64,000 bases of DNA from Metopolophium dirhodum (taxonomy: Eukaryota > Arthropoda > Insecta > Hemiptera > Aphididae), in assembly GCF_019925205.1 (NCBI RefSeq), contig NC_083566.1:6510001-6574000 (forward strand). The letters are read 5' to 3'. The notes under the pieces are model-generated. The model saw only the letters and a program-made list of their open reading frames with translations, ran no database searches and was not told the DNA's origin. A program made the position numbers and the translations under genes. Positions 26,225 to 38,458 of this stretch are shown here, one piece after another. The number at the start of each line of letters is the position of its first letter. The stretch's first letter is position 1.

Positions 26225-27016
26225 AATTTTTTTAGATTCTAAGCGGAGCGTTGTATGTATTGATTTTACAATTATATGTGTTTTTAGATTCTGAGCGGAG
26301 TGAGGAAGCTAGTATTTTTACAATGGTGTTTTTTTTTTTTTATCCTGTATACAAAATTTCTACTAGAAGGAGTGCTTCGATTTCAATTTATAGTATCTTA
26401 TCTTTTAGAAAATTGGATTAAGATGGTACTTTAGAGAGGTCAATTTTTTCAATAGTTATTTAAAACCACAGGAAAAACTAGCAAAAAATTACGAAAAACC
26501 GCTAATTCTTATATTTGATAAAATTTTCAAAGTATTTTGAATTATTTTAAGTTGTTTACAGACATTTTCAATTTTAAATTTTTTTAGTTTTTTTTTCTAT
26601 AAATGTCAAAAAAATTGTATTTGTTGGGTAAAAAAGCTTGAAAATTGAATACAAGGCTCCTGATATAATGTTTTTATAGTATTTGAAAAATATTTAAAAA
26701 AAACGTATGCACAATTTTTTTTATAAGCATTTAAAGTTCAAATTTTTCTAAAATGTATCAAATTTAAAATTAAAAAATGTTCAACTTTTATAGCTAAGGA
26801 TTGAACATTTAAAACAAGGTTCCACGTAAATAGGTATAAATAAATTACTTTATTCACAATAATATCATCAAATATACTTATGGTAATATCATAGACCGTC
26901 TTTGCTCAGGATCGTTTTTCGCATACAATGATATGAATTGAATTCAAATTTAACACCATCCATTACAGTGGGTCACTTGTAACCTACAGTAGAGTGACAC
27001 CCACATGCGCACCTTT
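26225..27016 (+). repeat. GATTCTGAGCG-family copy
   Basis: Two head motifs lie in close succession (GATTCTAAGCGGAG near 26234, GATTCTGAGCGGAG at 26287). A single body block follows, and then the diverged inverted end TTTGCTCAGGATCG near 26901 and the CACCATCCATTACAGTG tail. It is shorter than the 24 kb copy because it has only one body block. Confidence 0.65.
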
Positions 27017-27251
27017 TTTTTATTGCAAATTTGAGAGTTTTTTTTGTAGAAATAATAGAAACAATAATAATAAATAATAACCACTGTTATGACCGTGCAG
27101 TTAAAAATGTTTAATAGAGATTAAGATAGGGACATGGGGGTAAATCCACGGGAATTTGTCATGGAACATTTTTAACATCACTTCGTCTTGTATTAAATGA
27201 CAAATTGAACACACATTTTGAATCATATAGAGTTGGTATTTAAGTATTTTT

Positions 27252-27281
27252 AATAGGCAACGAAGTGCAGGGGATCAGCTA
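27252..27281 (+). mobile_element. 3' end of an older Helitron
   Basis: The text AGGCAACGAAGTGCAGGGGA with the following TCAGCTA is the same terminal signature as the 3' end at 27625-27652. It directly abuts the 5' end of the next element, so one Helitron terminus sits immediately before another. Confidence 0.55.
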
Positions 27282-27652
27282 TCTAATATATATAAAAATC
27301 TTGTGTCACAGTGTTTAATGTTTATGGGCGCACTCGTCCGAAACGGCACGATCGATTTTATATATATATTTATTTATGTTTATAAATGGTTGCTATTGGT
27401 TATAGGAAAAATAATTAGGAGAAATTAGTATTTATTATTTGGTTGCCATAATATGTTAATCGGGCAGATCAGGTGCAAGCATCAAATTTTTGCACATTGC
27501 CTACTTGATATGCTGTCACACATTGTCCACGATTCGGCGTAATTGGATTGCCTACCTGGGAGGCTGAGTTGCACCCAAAAGGAGTTGAACAATCATAATT
27601 TTTTTTTAAGTTGTAATTTTTTACGGGCAACGAAGTGCGCGGGATCGGCTAG
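27282..27652 (+). mobile_element. Non-autonomous Helitron
   Basis: It starts with TC (TCTAATATATATAAAAATC) after an A and ends GGGCAACGAAGTGCGCGGGA followed by TCGGCTAG, then T. TC at the 5' end, CTAG at the 3' end and insertion between A and T are the Helitron hallmarks. The 371 bp carries no Rep/helicase frame. The 3' region has the short G/C-rich text expected before the end. Confidence 0.68.
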
Positions 27653-30600
27653 TAACATAATATAAAGTGAATATATGATAAATAATCGTAATGAATTTTG
27701 TTTATTTTATTTAACGGTGTCGTAGTCGGTGTCAGATTGTATGAATTAAAGGTACTAGCTGGTATATATATTGTTTGTTATCGCCTCACCACCGAGCTGT
27801 ATACAATAAATTGTATCATCCCACCGCCGGGGGACACACGTCTATAAAATTTCGATATTCATGATTGATATTTCTCTGTATTACGATATCTTACGTGTAT
27901 GGTAGTCTAGTGTGGATACACTTATGGACAAAGGGTAGGTACATCTTATAATATTTGAAATTGTATTTTAATATTATATTATATTATACCTAATTGTATG
28001 TTGTCGGCTGTTTGTTTTATTCTAGGTATGATGTGTTATTCAAAGTGCATTCTTACAAAACTTATTTTAAACCTACTGATTCTTAATTTAATTTAAACTG
28101 CCTAATTCATTTTAATTAGTGATTTCTCATAATATTTAATGGGTACAGGCGTACAGCCATTACATTTTTACGATTACAACAAAAATGTAGATAGAGCACA
28201 GATATAAAACATAGATTTAACCTATCTTTAATATAAATAAAATGTGTGGATGTTTATGAAATTATTTTTTTTTCTTTCGTGTGTACTTGTGAAATATTAA
28301 TTATTAACTATGCTACTTGTAATTGACACTACTTTATTATTATTTACTTTTATCATCTGAAAGCTTTGTAACGGTGTTTAGGAAATATCTTAGTACAACG
28401 GACTATGGTGTCGAGGTGATACATTTTATACGGAGCGGTGGTAACAAATTTTGAAAATCATCTAGTAATTTTGTTTTAATTTAATTTACTTATCATATAT
28501 TGTTATGATTAAAATAAAATAAACAATAAATACCTATGCATATTGTATACAAAAAATAAAGTCAAAACAAATTCTAAACAAACGCCTCAGTCACGACTCA
28601 CATCTCATGTCTTATCAACCGTTACATATATTTGGTAGTTGCGGTAAGTACCTACCTACTAAATTAGGTATTAAATTTGATCATTTTTTTTGGTGGCTCC
28701 GAGTGCCGAAAGTGGTATTCCAAAATTGGTTTTATTTAAATATAGCTCGTATTATTTTATGATATTGGCAGTATAAAATTATTTCTAAAAATGTATAACT
28801 ATGACATAATTAAAATAGTAATTATGACTAATTAAGGGTTTTAAAATCAGAGTAGACCTAACAACCATATATATTATAAGACTTATAATATCTATACACA
28901 CCACTGCATAAACAAATTACACTACTGTGGTCTACTTGATATAATGGTATTCAAAATGTATTTTAAAAATATTGATTCTAATCAATACAGTCACAATAAT
29001 TAATTACAATTCACTTTACAGCCTGTTATAAAATGAGCTGTTAAACACTCCTTTATGAAGTTTAATTGAAATATCCCTTTGGCACATGGAAAATATATAT
29101 TTTATCATATTATGATTAATTAAAATCACTATAAATAGTTAATAGCCTGTATTGTTATACCAACTCATATTATGCAATCATCTATTGATGACAAAATTAA
29201 GATATTTGACCCGGTAATTAAACTGTAAGTCTGTAAATTGTTAACCTATAGATATAGCCTATAAGTATATAATATATTTTTTATGAAACCATAAGCACTC
29301 GTTTTTTTAAATTAATAACATTACATTTATACTTTGAACAAACCATATATATTTTCATATTTTCATCAATTCGATAAATTAAAACATTACTGGTATCAAG
29401 TATAACAATTGTTTATTATCCAAACTCCAAAGCCAATTATGTGTACCTATGATGTGCTTAATTATATATTATTTTTTGTCATATACAGTTCGCACAATTT
29501 CGACCAGTAAATACGAATCGCCAAATCTTAATGAAAACCATAGGAATATTTATGAAAATAAGTCACCTATTTGACACAAACATAATAATATTATAATGTC
29601 CGAATACACCATTTCCATAAATCAATAGCATTAAAAGTTGTTAAAGTATAGTCACCTTAGTTTGCTACAATTGCTCTGACCTAGATGTATTTAACATATT
29701 GAAGCATTACAGGAGCCCACATAGGAAAAACGTTTCACGTTACTGAAATTGATACAAACTAATGGGAAGTTAAAATTTATGAAAATATATGCGTAGATAC
29801 TTATACTTATACGTATATACTTTATAGATATATTTTATAATATCAACGAATCAGTATAAATCATATTATTATATGTTATAACTTATAAATAGGTGACTTA
29901 TAATTTATTAGATATAATATATTTTAGATTCTGAACGGAGGGAGTGAGCTATCGATTTTACAATTATGCGTTTTTTCTTTTAATAATTAAGCACCGATGG
30001 TATAGTAGGGTAAAATATATTTTATAAAGAGGTGGTTTTATGAGTAGTTTCCGAGAAAATAACAGAATGAGAATTGTGGAAGTTATATAAGTACCTATAC
30101 CACTCGTCGGCGCTTTTTATAAAACCAAAAATCCTTGTTATCCTTTGTCTCAACAAAGGTCTTGTACTGTATGGTCGTATATATCCATACAGATAACGTT
30201 GGATTATGATTTATAAGTTTATAACTATATAGTACATTAGAACACAATATTTTTTTAATAAAATGTATTAATGGGAATTAACGATTCTTTGAACCAAAAG
30301 AATACAAACGTCATAATAAAACCCTAATTGTAATAATAATTATAATAAACAATATTATATTATATTATATCATCATAATAATTCATAATTAGTATCAAAA
30401 TCAAAATAATACCTATGTACTCTAAAACTCCAAAAAATAAATAAAATCCTTAATTAGTTTTAAACAGTCAAATAATATTATATGTTATTATTTAATAGTA
30501 TTGTATTTAATCACTAACAGTAATTATTGAAATCTAAAAAATAAAAATTGTACTTTCAGCCAATACAAAAAGTTCATACTTCAAAATGCATGAATTTTTC

Positions 30601-31297
30601 GACATAAAAAATAACTTAATTAATGTTTTAGTGTTAATGTTTTTACACAGAGAAAAAGAGATTGACAATATTTTAAGAATGTTTAAACTTAATCAGTTAA
30701 CCGGAAAGTAAGGTTGATTGTTTTTTTTGATTTGGTTAACAATTTTTTAGTGGTTTTAGTTTTTTATTTTACCAATACAATTTTTTTGTAATCCATCTAA
30801 TTCTATCCTTCACTTCCAATATCCTAGATAATTGTATTGGATTTTAGATGCTAATAAAATCTATTAAGTTATGTGTATTGTAAGGTAATCGAAAAAAAGC
30901 CAAGAAAAAAAGTACTAAAGACAAATACTAGAAACAAATATATAAATCTTAGTAACTTAACCTCGTCTTGGTTAGGTCTATGTATTATAAATTATAACAT
31001 TATTATTATTATTTTTATTTTTAAATATCGGTGTAAATACTCCCTGGACATTTAAGCATACTTGCTTTACAGCAACCCTACGTAATTACATTTTTCCTGG
31101 TATGTTTTAGAACGTTATACCTAACTTACATGTAACTCTCAAAACATAATTTGGAGTTTTTTTATTAGAATTAATGATTTAAATTTTAATGGAACGTAAA
31201 ATGAGTAATGACACTATGAAAAAGAAGAAAAATCATAACTCTAGAGATAGATGTGTGAGACTGAAATTATTTTATTAGACAGTTCTATCATAATCAA
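27653..31297. other. Intergenic DNA with scattered repeat fragments
   Basis: No gene recognised. A possible eroded inverted pair, ACCACCG...GTATACAATAAATTGTATC at about 27790-27822 and its relative on the other strand at about 28408-28445, may be the ends of an old element. A head of the GATTCTGAGCG family (GATTCTGAACGGAGGGAG) is at 29927-29945. The remainder is plain AT-rich DNA. Confidence 0.35.
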
Positions 31298-31472
31298 ACA
31301 TAAGCGTAGCGATGAATTTATACAGGGGGGCTATAGCCTATTATATTTCTGGTACATAACATATTATTCTAAAAATGTAACTAAAAAAAATTACGAAATG
31401 GGGGAGGGGGGCTAAACAAAATTACGAAAGAGCTATAGCCTTATTAGACCTCTCCATTCTACGCCTATGTGA
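31298..31472. mobile_element. Small TIR element with CATAAGCGTAG ends
   Basis: Left end ACATAAGCGTAGCGATG; right end on the other strand CACATAGGCGTAGAATGGAG. The interior holds GGGGGGCTATAGCC and its relative AGAGCTATAGCC. About 175 bp, no coding capacity, target duplication not evident. Confidence 0.5.
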
Positions 31473-32929
31473 CCCAAGAAAAGTTTTAAGTGAATTTCCC
31501 TCAATGAAATACCAATATATGTCATAAACTGAACAAAAATAACATTATATTTTGTGGATAAACTACACATTATTTTAAAATAATGAAATCAATTGATTTA
31601 TGACTTTCACAGTTACACCAAGATAATATGTATAATATTAATGTATATGGGTACTTTGTGCAGCGTGATTATTTTTTAAATGTAGGTACAAGTAGCAGTA
31701 TAAACTACTTATATTATACCTATTTTACTTAGGTATATATTATAAACCTTGTTTTAATTCAATTTTTTTTCTCTGCTACTTTTGAAAATTATTGACCAAC
31801 CATTAATTTTCCCACCAGTAAAGTTCCTAAAGTTGTAAATAAGTTGAACGAAGTGTTCACAAAAATAAAGATAAAAAAATAGGTACACATTGTATAATCA
31901 ATACAATTCATTACTATAGAATAATTTTGCTACATATTATTATAGAATTAATAATATGATGACAAAACTTATTATAATTAATAAAAAAATTGGCTTTTTT
32001 TCCATAGATTTGTATTGTAGATACATATTGTTTTAAATCTACACTTACAAATTATAAAGATGTGTTCTTTCTTTAAAAATATTATTCAGAGAAAGGTAGG
32101 TATAATAATAAAGCTATAAAATGTATACGGCGGTATTGTATAAATTAAATATTGAATATAAATAATAATATAGTGATACTTCAAAGGAAATGATTTTCAA
32201 ATTCCCTTGTCTATTTCGAATAGGCACACTGCAGAATCTAAGGCAACAGCATATAATATTGGTATTATATAACCTATATAAGTAGTTCTGCTTAGAATAG
32301 TTTTCATGGACGTGTATCGCCGTTACTAAGATTCTCAGGAAAACCCTTGAGAAATACGTTAAGTAACTTGCAAGAAAGTATAATATTAAAATGTGTTTAA
32401 TACAGCAATAAACAATCGACATTCGATATATAAATACATAATAATATGAATTATTAGTGAGGTGACTGGAAGGCAAGTCAAAAGAAACGTTTTATGGTTC
32501 TTTTTTGTACACCCATCCTCCTCTTCTTCCTCCACCAGGTGTCTTCAGAAAGAAACACAACATTGTAAAACCGATAACGCGCTCTTTTCAGCACATAAAG
32601 CCTTAAAGTCCACGTGAAGCATGCGTTCAGTACACAACGGTCGGTAATTTATTATTTACATAACACCACAACAGTGGATCTGAGAGCAATATGCGTAAAT
32701 GCGTAATAATATTGCTTTGTCAATATGACACTATATGACAGTGAATAACACGCGGATAATGGTTGTGTCATTCTAGCGCGTAGGAGGTGTTCATTATAAG
32801 TTTTTATGCCATACAATTTTCTCGTCTTAACGATTACGGTGTGTTATTTCAATATAACTTTATTGAACTGCGCAAAACAGTTCACCCTCAAGAGGGTTGT
32901 TTCTTGTCACTCTCAAGCTCACCAGATCT
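31473..32929. other. Intergenic DNA
   Basis: AT-rich to 32.48 kb, then a moderately GC-richer stretch to 32.93 kb. A 120-codon minus-strand frame (32476-32114) is Tyr/Ile-rich, matches no family and is not called. Confidence 0.35.
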
Positions 32930-32939
32930 CATCAGCAAG

Positions 32940-33640
32940 GCTGTATGTTACTTGCGTCCCAAAAAAAGGTATATTTTTCAGGTAGTAAATTTGACCGGTA
33001 ACTTGCGTCCCGCAAACGGGACGCCTGACTTTATAATTATTGTCGATATTATCTACTAAAATCACTAAAATCGATAGTTTATAAACTGTACTGTATTTAT
33101 TAATTTATTTTAAGGTATGGAAAAATTGTGTAGTTCTAAATTGGTCGCGATTAATGGTTTTTATATAATTAAAAGTTATAAGTTTGGATATCATAAAACT
33201 TTAAGGAATAATAATTTTCGATGGAAGTGTACGAATAAAAGTTGTATGAAACTAGATAATTTAATAAGTGATCCTACTTCGCATACTCCATATCAATAAT
33301 TGACAACTTATTATTACTACATATTATCATTATCATGACAAAATGTAAAACGTGAATTTTTATATTGTTAATATTTTTATTACCATAAATATCATGAAAA
33401 AAGTTGTTATCATAACATATGAGTTTTTTTTTATTTAATATACTTCTATATTATAAATTAAAATAAACATATTTTTTTAAATTTAAATTTTGATATCGAT
33501 TATATCGATATTTTCGGGACGCAATCAGGTTATAAAAAAAGGTTTGCCGAGACGCAAATAGTCTATGACCTTTTTTGAACCTTTTTTTTTGAGGGACGCA
33601 TCTCGCCTACTGATAATAATTTCGGACGCAAGTATAGTAT
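32940..33640. mobile_element. GCGTCCC-repeat element carrying a FLYWCH fragment
   Basis: The left side has TTACTTGCGTCCCAAAAAAAGG (32948 on) and a second ACTTGCGTCCC near 33002. The right side, read on the other strand, has ATACTTGCGTCC, ATGCGTCCCTCAAAAAAAAAGG, TTGCGTCTCGG and ATTGCGTCCCG. Multiple subterminal copies of TTGCGTCCC followed by A-runs and AAGG in inverted orientation on both sides of one short zinc-finger frame suggest the two ends of a DNA transposon of about 700 bp. The exact ends and target duplication are not resolved. Confidence 0.5.
33117..33299 (+). CDS. Single FLYWCH-type zinc-finger fragment (60 residues)
   Basis: ATG to TAA frame with no break. S-S-K-L-V-A-I-N-G-F-Y is followed by W-K-C-T-N-K-S-C-M-K and a terminal H. 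This follows the FLYWCH pattern of a hydrophobic strand with G-[FY], then W-x-C, C and a late H-x-H (only one H is left here, HTPYQ-stop). In insects such fingers commonly precede a MULE-type transposase; none follows here. It is probably a decayed or internally deleted transposon product; a small domesticated DNA-binding protein is less likely. Confidence 0.42.
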   Translation: MEKLCSSKLVAINGFYIIKSYKFGYHKTLRNNNFRWKCTNKSCMKLDNLISDPTSHTPYQ

Positions 33641-34429
33641 CCTCAATAGTTGTCCTCCTCAATAGTTTTACACGAAAAAAAGGTCTTGTGCGGATGTAGG
33701 TCATCACTCATTATAATATTCTGAATTCATATTATAAAATGCAACGATGAATTAATATTATATTATATTAGGTGCGGTCTGGTGCGGATGGGCATAACCA
33801 TAATATGCCATAACGACAATACATTCCGGAACAGAAACGGTGGATGACAAGACGAAATTGCGCGCTCCGAATTCGGTACCTACGTCACGTCGTCGAAGGG
33901 TTATGACTTACGGCCTACGGGGGTGGGCCGACGACAGGCGTATTTTCCACGACACGTGTTTGGGACACGTATATGTAGGGAACTCGTATAATTTACGCGT
34001 ATATAGTTGGTGGATAATAATATCAAATACATACTGTGTTCAAGATTATAATAGTGTGGTGTTAGGTAGACCATAATATCACGTCAACACGTCATTATTA
34101 CAATGTTATTACACATTGTTTGTTATAATATGCATCATCAAGACTTAGTCGTAGGTAGGTAGGTAGTAGCATTAATTAATCAATGGTGGTGAGTGCCTGA
34201 CATCTAACGAGTAAATTATTATAAGCACCTATCACTAATAATAACGAAAGGCTTTCGTGTTTTTCTAGAACACTTCATGAACAAAATATCATAATAATGA
34301 TACATTGACCACCCGCCAATACCGGCCACTGCCACTTGCCAGTGTATAATATTATTACAATACAGCCTATAGTGGTACAGGCAGGCAGGCAGCCGCGGGT
34401 GTAAGCGAGTTACCGTATTGTAAGGAGAG

Positions 34430-35270
34430 CGTATTACCTGCTCGGGTGTGCGTGTGCCGGAGCACTGAGTAACCGTTCGGCCACTGCCACTGACGCTGCC
34501 ACTGCCACTACCACCGCCACCGCCGTCGTCGTCGTCGTCACCACCGCCGCTGCCACTACTGCCGCCGCCGACGCCGCCTCCGCGGTCGTCGTTGCCGTGG
34601 CCGCGTGTTCCGGTACGGTGCGAGTCGTTTTCACGTCAGACCTCTGCAGCACAGACTGCAGCAGCTGTCGGTCCTTCCGCGCCGGTTGCCGCTGTATGAC
34701 ATGTCTGCGGGCGGCCGGCTGCGGTCGTGTCGGAGGACTACGGGGGTAACGGGCGGCAACGCGAAACGCACACTGTGTGTGGTGGCGCGACGGTGTGTGG
34801 CCAGGCCGTTTTGTGCGGGTGGCGCCGCCGTCAACGCCGCAAAACGCCGTGCCTACCCCGCGCTACCCATCTCCCGACACCCGGAACCCACCCGCGCGGC
34901 ACTTCAGCCCCCGGATCGATGGGGTTCCCCGGTCGTCACGCCAGAGTTCGCGTCGCGCGCTCCCGTCACCCCCCTCGCCCGCCCACCGGCCCGCTACCGC
35001 CGCCGCCGCAGGACGAGAGGTCCAGTGTGGCCAACCGCGCGGCCACTCGGCCACACGGTACAAACCGTGTCTCGGCGATTAAAATATATTAATATATTAT
35101 TACTATAACTATATATATTATATTCGTCGCAGTACGTATTATACGCGGCGAGCGCGTTTGCCATTTGGCAAATATCCGACGACGGCGGCCGACCCGTTCG
35201 CGTACACTCTTGGCAGCCTCTTGACGCAGTGATGCCTGCCGTTGCCGGGGCCATGTGCCGTGACAATTTT
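34430..35270. promoter_or_regulatory. Strong CpG-rich island, orphan
   Basis: The most GC-rich stretch of the window, with (CCA/CCG/CGT)n-like runs at about 34475-34600 and dense CpG to 35080. Islands like this in AT-rich insect DNA usually mark promoters and first exons. A good minus-strand donor, CAG|GTAATA at 34438/34437, could end an untranslated first exon pointing left, toward gene A or a non-coding transcript. A rightward exon toward gene B is equally possible. Frames up to 167 codons on both strands are low-complexity Arg/Pro/Ala products with no family match and are not called as genes. Confidence 0.4.
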
Positions 35271-37309
35271 TATTTAATTTCGACGAAACGCACAGACAAT
35301 AGGTACATCTGCATCTGATGAGTGATGGCAGTCGACAAATTAATACAATATTATTATTTTAATAAAATAACTAATACTCGCCACTTTGCGAGATGCCGCA
35401 TCGTTAACTTATTTTTATCGTTCACAGTCTGTTGTACCTACAGAGTTGTTGATTAGCAAACTATAGTGGTGCTAATACTATATAGAATAATAGTGATCAT
35501 ATCATTACACTATAATTACCTCAGCTTTATATAAAACCACATAGTGCACTTCTGAATTTACTGATAAGTCGATAACTAAAACCTACCTCAATGCAACAGG
35601 ATCACATAATATGAAAAATAAATTAAATAAATAATTTAATATAATCTGTAATAATACTACCTATGTTATATTTTATATCATATAATTTTTTGTTTATATT
35701 TTTGGTGTGCTGCACGAAGATGCATTATTATTAATGCGGCCCACCGAGTTTCGGTAAAACCATTATGGATTCAGAGTTGCGGTATTATACGTTTAAAAGC
35801 TATGACAATAATATTATACCTATTGCCTTCGATAAAATAATATTATATTCTCGGAAAAACTAGGTACACCCAACTACATCGTACTATCCTATTGAAGTCG
35901 CGGTTTTTCAATGCAATTTTCCCGCATAAAACATTACCGAGAAAAAACGACCTATTCAATATATCACCAGCGTTCGAATTTTCAGCTGCAAATCTGCAAT
36001 AGACACTCGTCGTGTTTGAGGTTTCCTACCACCCTGAGGTGTATTAACCGGAAAAAGGACAAGCATGCACGCGTTATACTATTATAGTGAAACCAATATA
36101 GGTCTTCGCCCGCACCGCGCTCTGCAATACTTAAAAGTTTCCCAGTCGACGATTCGTTGACCTTTAACGCTGAAAGTACACCACTATCGCTCTGTTTTCA
36201 TCTCGACAGTGTAAATTATAATAATATCAATATGGTTGATATTATTATTTTAGATTAGAACACGGCAGTATAGGTAGTAGAGTATATTATACAATTTGCA
36301 GTAGGTACGATAAATGATAATGCATTATGTCGCATCTATAATTACCTAATATTGTATAGGTTATAAGTTATAACATAAGCCCGGGTCAAGTTGTCGCCGC
36401 TGTTAATATTTGAACTTATGTTTGTTATTGATATTTATTTCATAAAGGTTAGTTTAAGTCTTAAGCACTATACCTATAGGCTATAGGTGTATAATTATTA
36501 TATTACTACTGGCTAAGAGTACTGGGAATTTTTTATTTTGACCTCCCAATAAGGATCCAATTTGCTACTAGAAACCTCCACTAAAGTTGAAAATCTAACT
36601 ACAATTTGGCACAAAAAAAATAAAACACACTTCATTGTAAAATCAATATAGATTAAATAATTAATTATATTAATGATTTATTTTTATTATTTTTTAATTA
36701 TTTTAATTTAACGGGCAAGAACCCTATTTTATCTATAATTGTTCTTATCCGGTTTGAATTATAATATTAAGAACATGATATAACTATTAACTAATTAACT
36801 AGTAATAACATAATATGGCGTAGGTAAACAAAGTGGACATAAGAGTTAATTAAAAAAAGAATTTTAGAAATGTATATTGAACGTTTTCTATATTTTTATT
36901 TTTTTTATATGAGTGTTATAACTTGGCGACTAGACCACTTATCAAAACTATAGGTTAGATCTAACCAGGGAAAAGTACCTATAATATATTTAAGGGTTTT
37001 ATATTATGAAAAAAACAATAGCAATGTATTCCGATTTCCTTCATAAAAATGTTACTGTGTAGATTTTATTGAGTATTACTGTATTAGTAAGTATTACCAA
37101 CTATATAAATTATATATATTTAGGTACCATTGCGATAAATGTATAATACTAATACATGTAATAATATCGTGTAGGTGTAGTTTACAGTATACACTCGCGT
37201 ATGTCACAGCTACATTATAAAAACACTTTATAGCCATGCCAAAAATTATAATCTTAAAGTCCAAAATAAGCCATTAATACAAGCCTCTAGTATAGCTAAC
37301 ACCACCCGC
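35271..37309. other. Intergenic DNA
   Basis: Apart from the repeat fragment near 36.6 kb, no feature is recognised. The part 35.7-36.2 kb is somewhat GC-richer, without a coding exon I can support. Confidence 0.35.
36525..36660 (-). repeat. GATTCTGAGCG-family head fragment, reversed
   Basis: The text ending CACTTCATTGTAAAATCAATA is the reverse complement of the TATTGATTTTACAAT-ATGTG head text of the 24 kb copy, with related upstream sequence. It is a short, diverged fragment. Confidence 0.45.
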
Positions 37310-37342
37310 ACCCACCCACCCACCCACCCACCCACCCACCCA
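37310..37342. repeat. (CCCA)n microsatellite
   Basis: About eight uninterrupted CCCA units. Confidence 0.9.
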
Positions 37343-38351
37343 AACACTGCGGTGCGGCTGAAACACGCCAACGCTTAGACATATAGGGTTCGGCGTCACT
37401 GCTTGCGTTCAGTAATTTTTTATTTATATAATTAATATAAATAAGTAAAATATATTATGCATGTATACGGTATAAGCTTGGACTCATAATTAGGTATGTC
37501 AGCAAACCATTGCACAATATTTTGCAGCTGATGTCATGCGCCAAGTCTCATAAGAAATGTATTGACATTATTATCAGTTGCGCCTGATAAATACAGATAA
37601 CACGTTTTTGCTGACATACAAGTTAGTTATTTTTATCATATGGTTACGAGTATGTCTTACTACCTAGCATTTTTTTTCAAATGAAAACACTATTACTATA
37701 TTTGGTTTGAATGAAAAAATTCCTCCGTCAACTTTTATGCATATATTTACGTATTATATAATAAAGGCATGGCATTATCTTATAGTCATTATTTGTAAGT
37801 AATAAAAAAGTAATATTAATCATTAGATATTGTGGTTTTACTTTATCAGTTATCGCCTACAAAAAAATAATCTTCTTCATTTTTTTTTTATCATATTTGG
37901 AGGCTATTATTGGAGGATTAATTAGTAATGTCAAAATTGATAAAAAAAAAAAAAAACAAAACAAAATGACGGTGGATCACTACTTTTTGTAGGCCATGAG
38001 TCCTAATTGAATAGGTGTGTGTAATATTAATCTACTCAACAATCAAAAGTCTTCTATAAAGATGTATACAAACGAAACAGTGAGTCATCAAAGCAACCTC
38101 GTAAATCGAAATAGTTCTGCACAAATTATCGAAATTAAAAATCAGTGTCCTCTTTCTGAGAGTAAAATTGATTTAAAATAAGTTGAATATTGTGTGCAGT
38201 ATACGAGATTTCGTGGTGTAAATGACAGAATATCATACTATTAGTATAGGTATAGGTAATAAATATTAAATTGACCACGTCGCGTACCTAGCTTAAAATT
38301 GGGGTAAAAGTACATAATAAGTTTATACTGTCAACAGTCAACTCTTAAGAA

Positions 38352-38458
38352 AAATTAAGGTCTATGGTTTTTCTGTTCCTTAGGGGGGTAATATGTGATT
38401 TTTAAACGTATTACCTAAAGTAAATAACTACAAAAGACAAAACCATAGACCTTAATTT
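38352..38458. repeat. Inverted repeat with perfect 20-bp arms
   Basis: AAATTAAGGTCTATGGTTTT (38352-38371) is matched exactly in inverse at 38439-38458. An inner partial pair, CCTTAGGGGGGTAATA against TATTACCTAAAG, extends the stem. It could be a tiny inverted-repeat element or a transcribed hairpin. Confidence 0.6.

Noticed and set aside
32114..32476. 120-codon minus-strand frame
   Set aside because: Ile/Tyr-rich composition typical of translated AT-rich DNA, no domain or support from neighbours.
34434..35266. Frames of up to 167 codons in the CpG-rich island
   Set aside because: Low-complexity Arg/Pro/Ala or Ala/Val/Thr products on both strands; base composition explains them.
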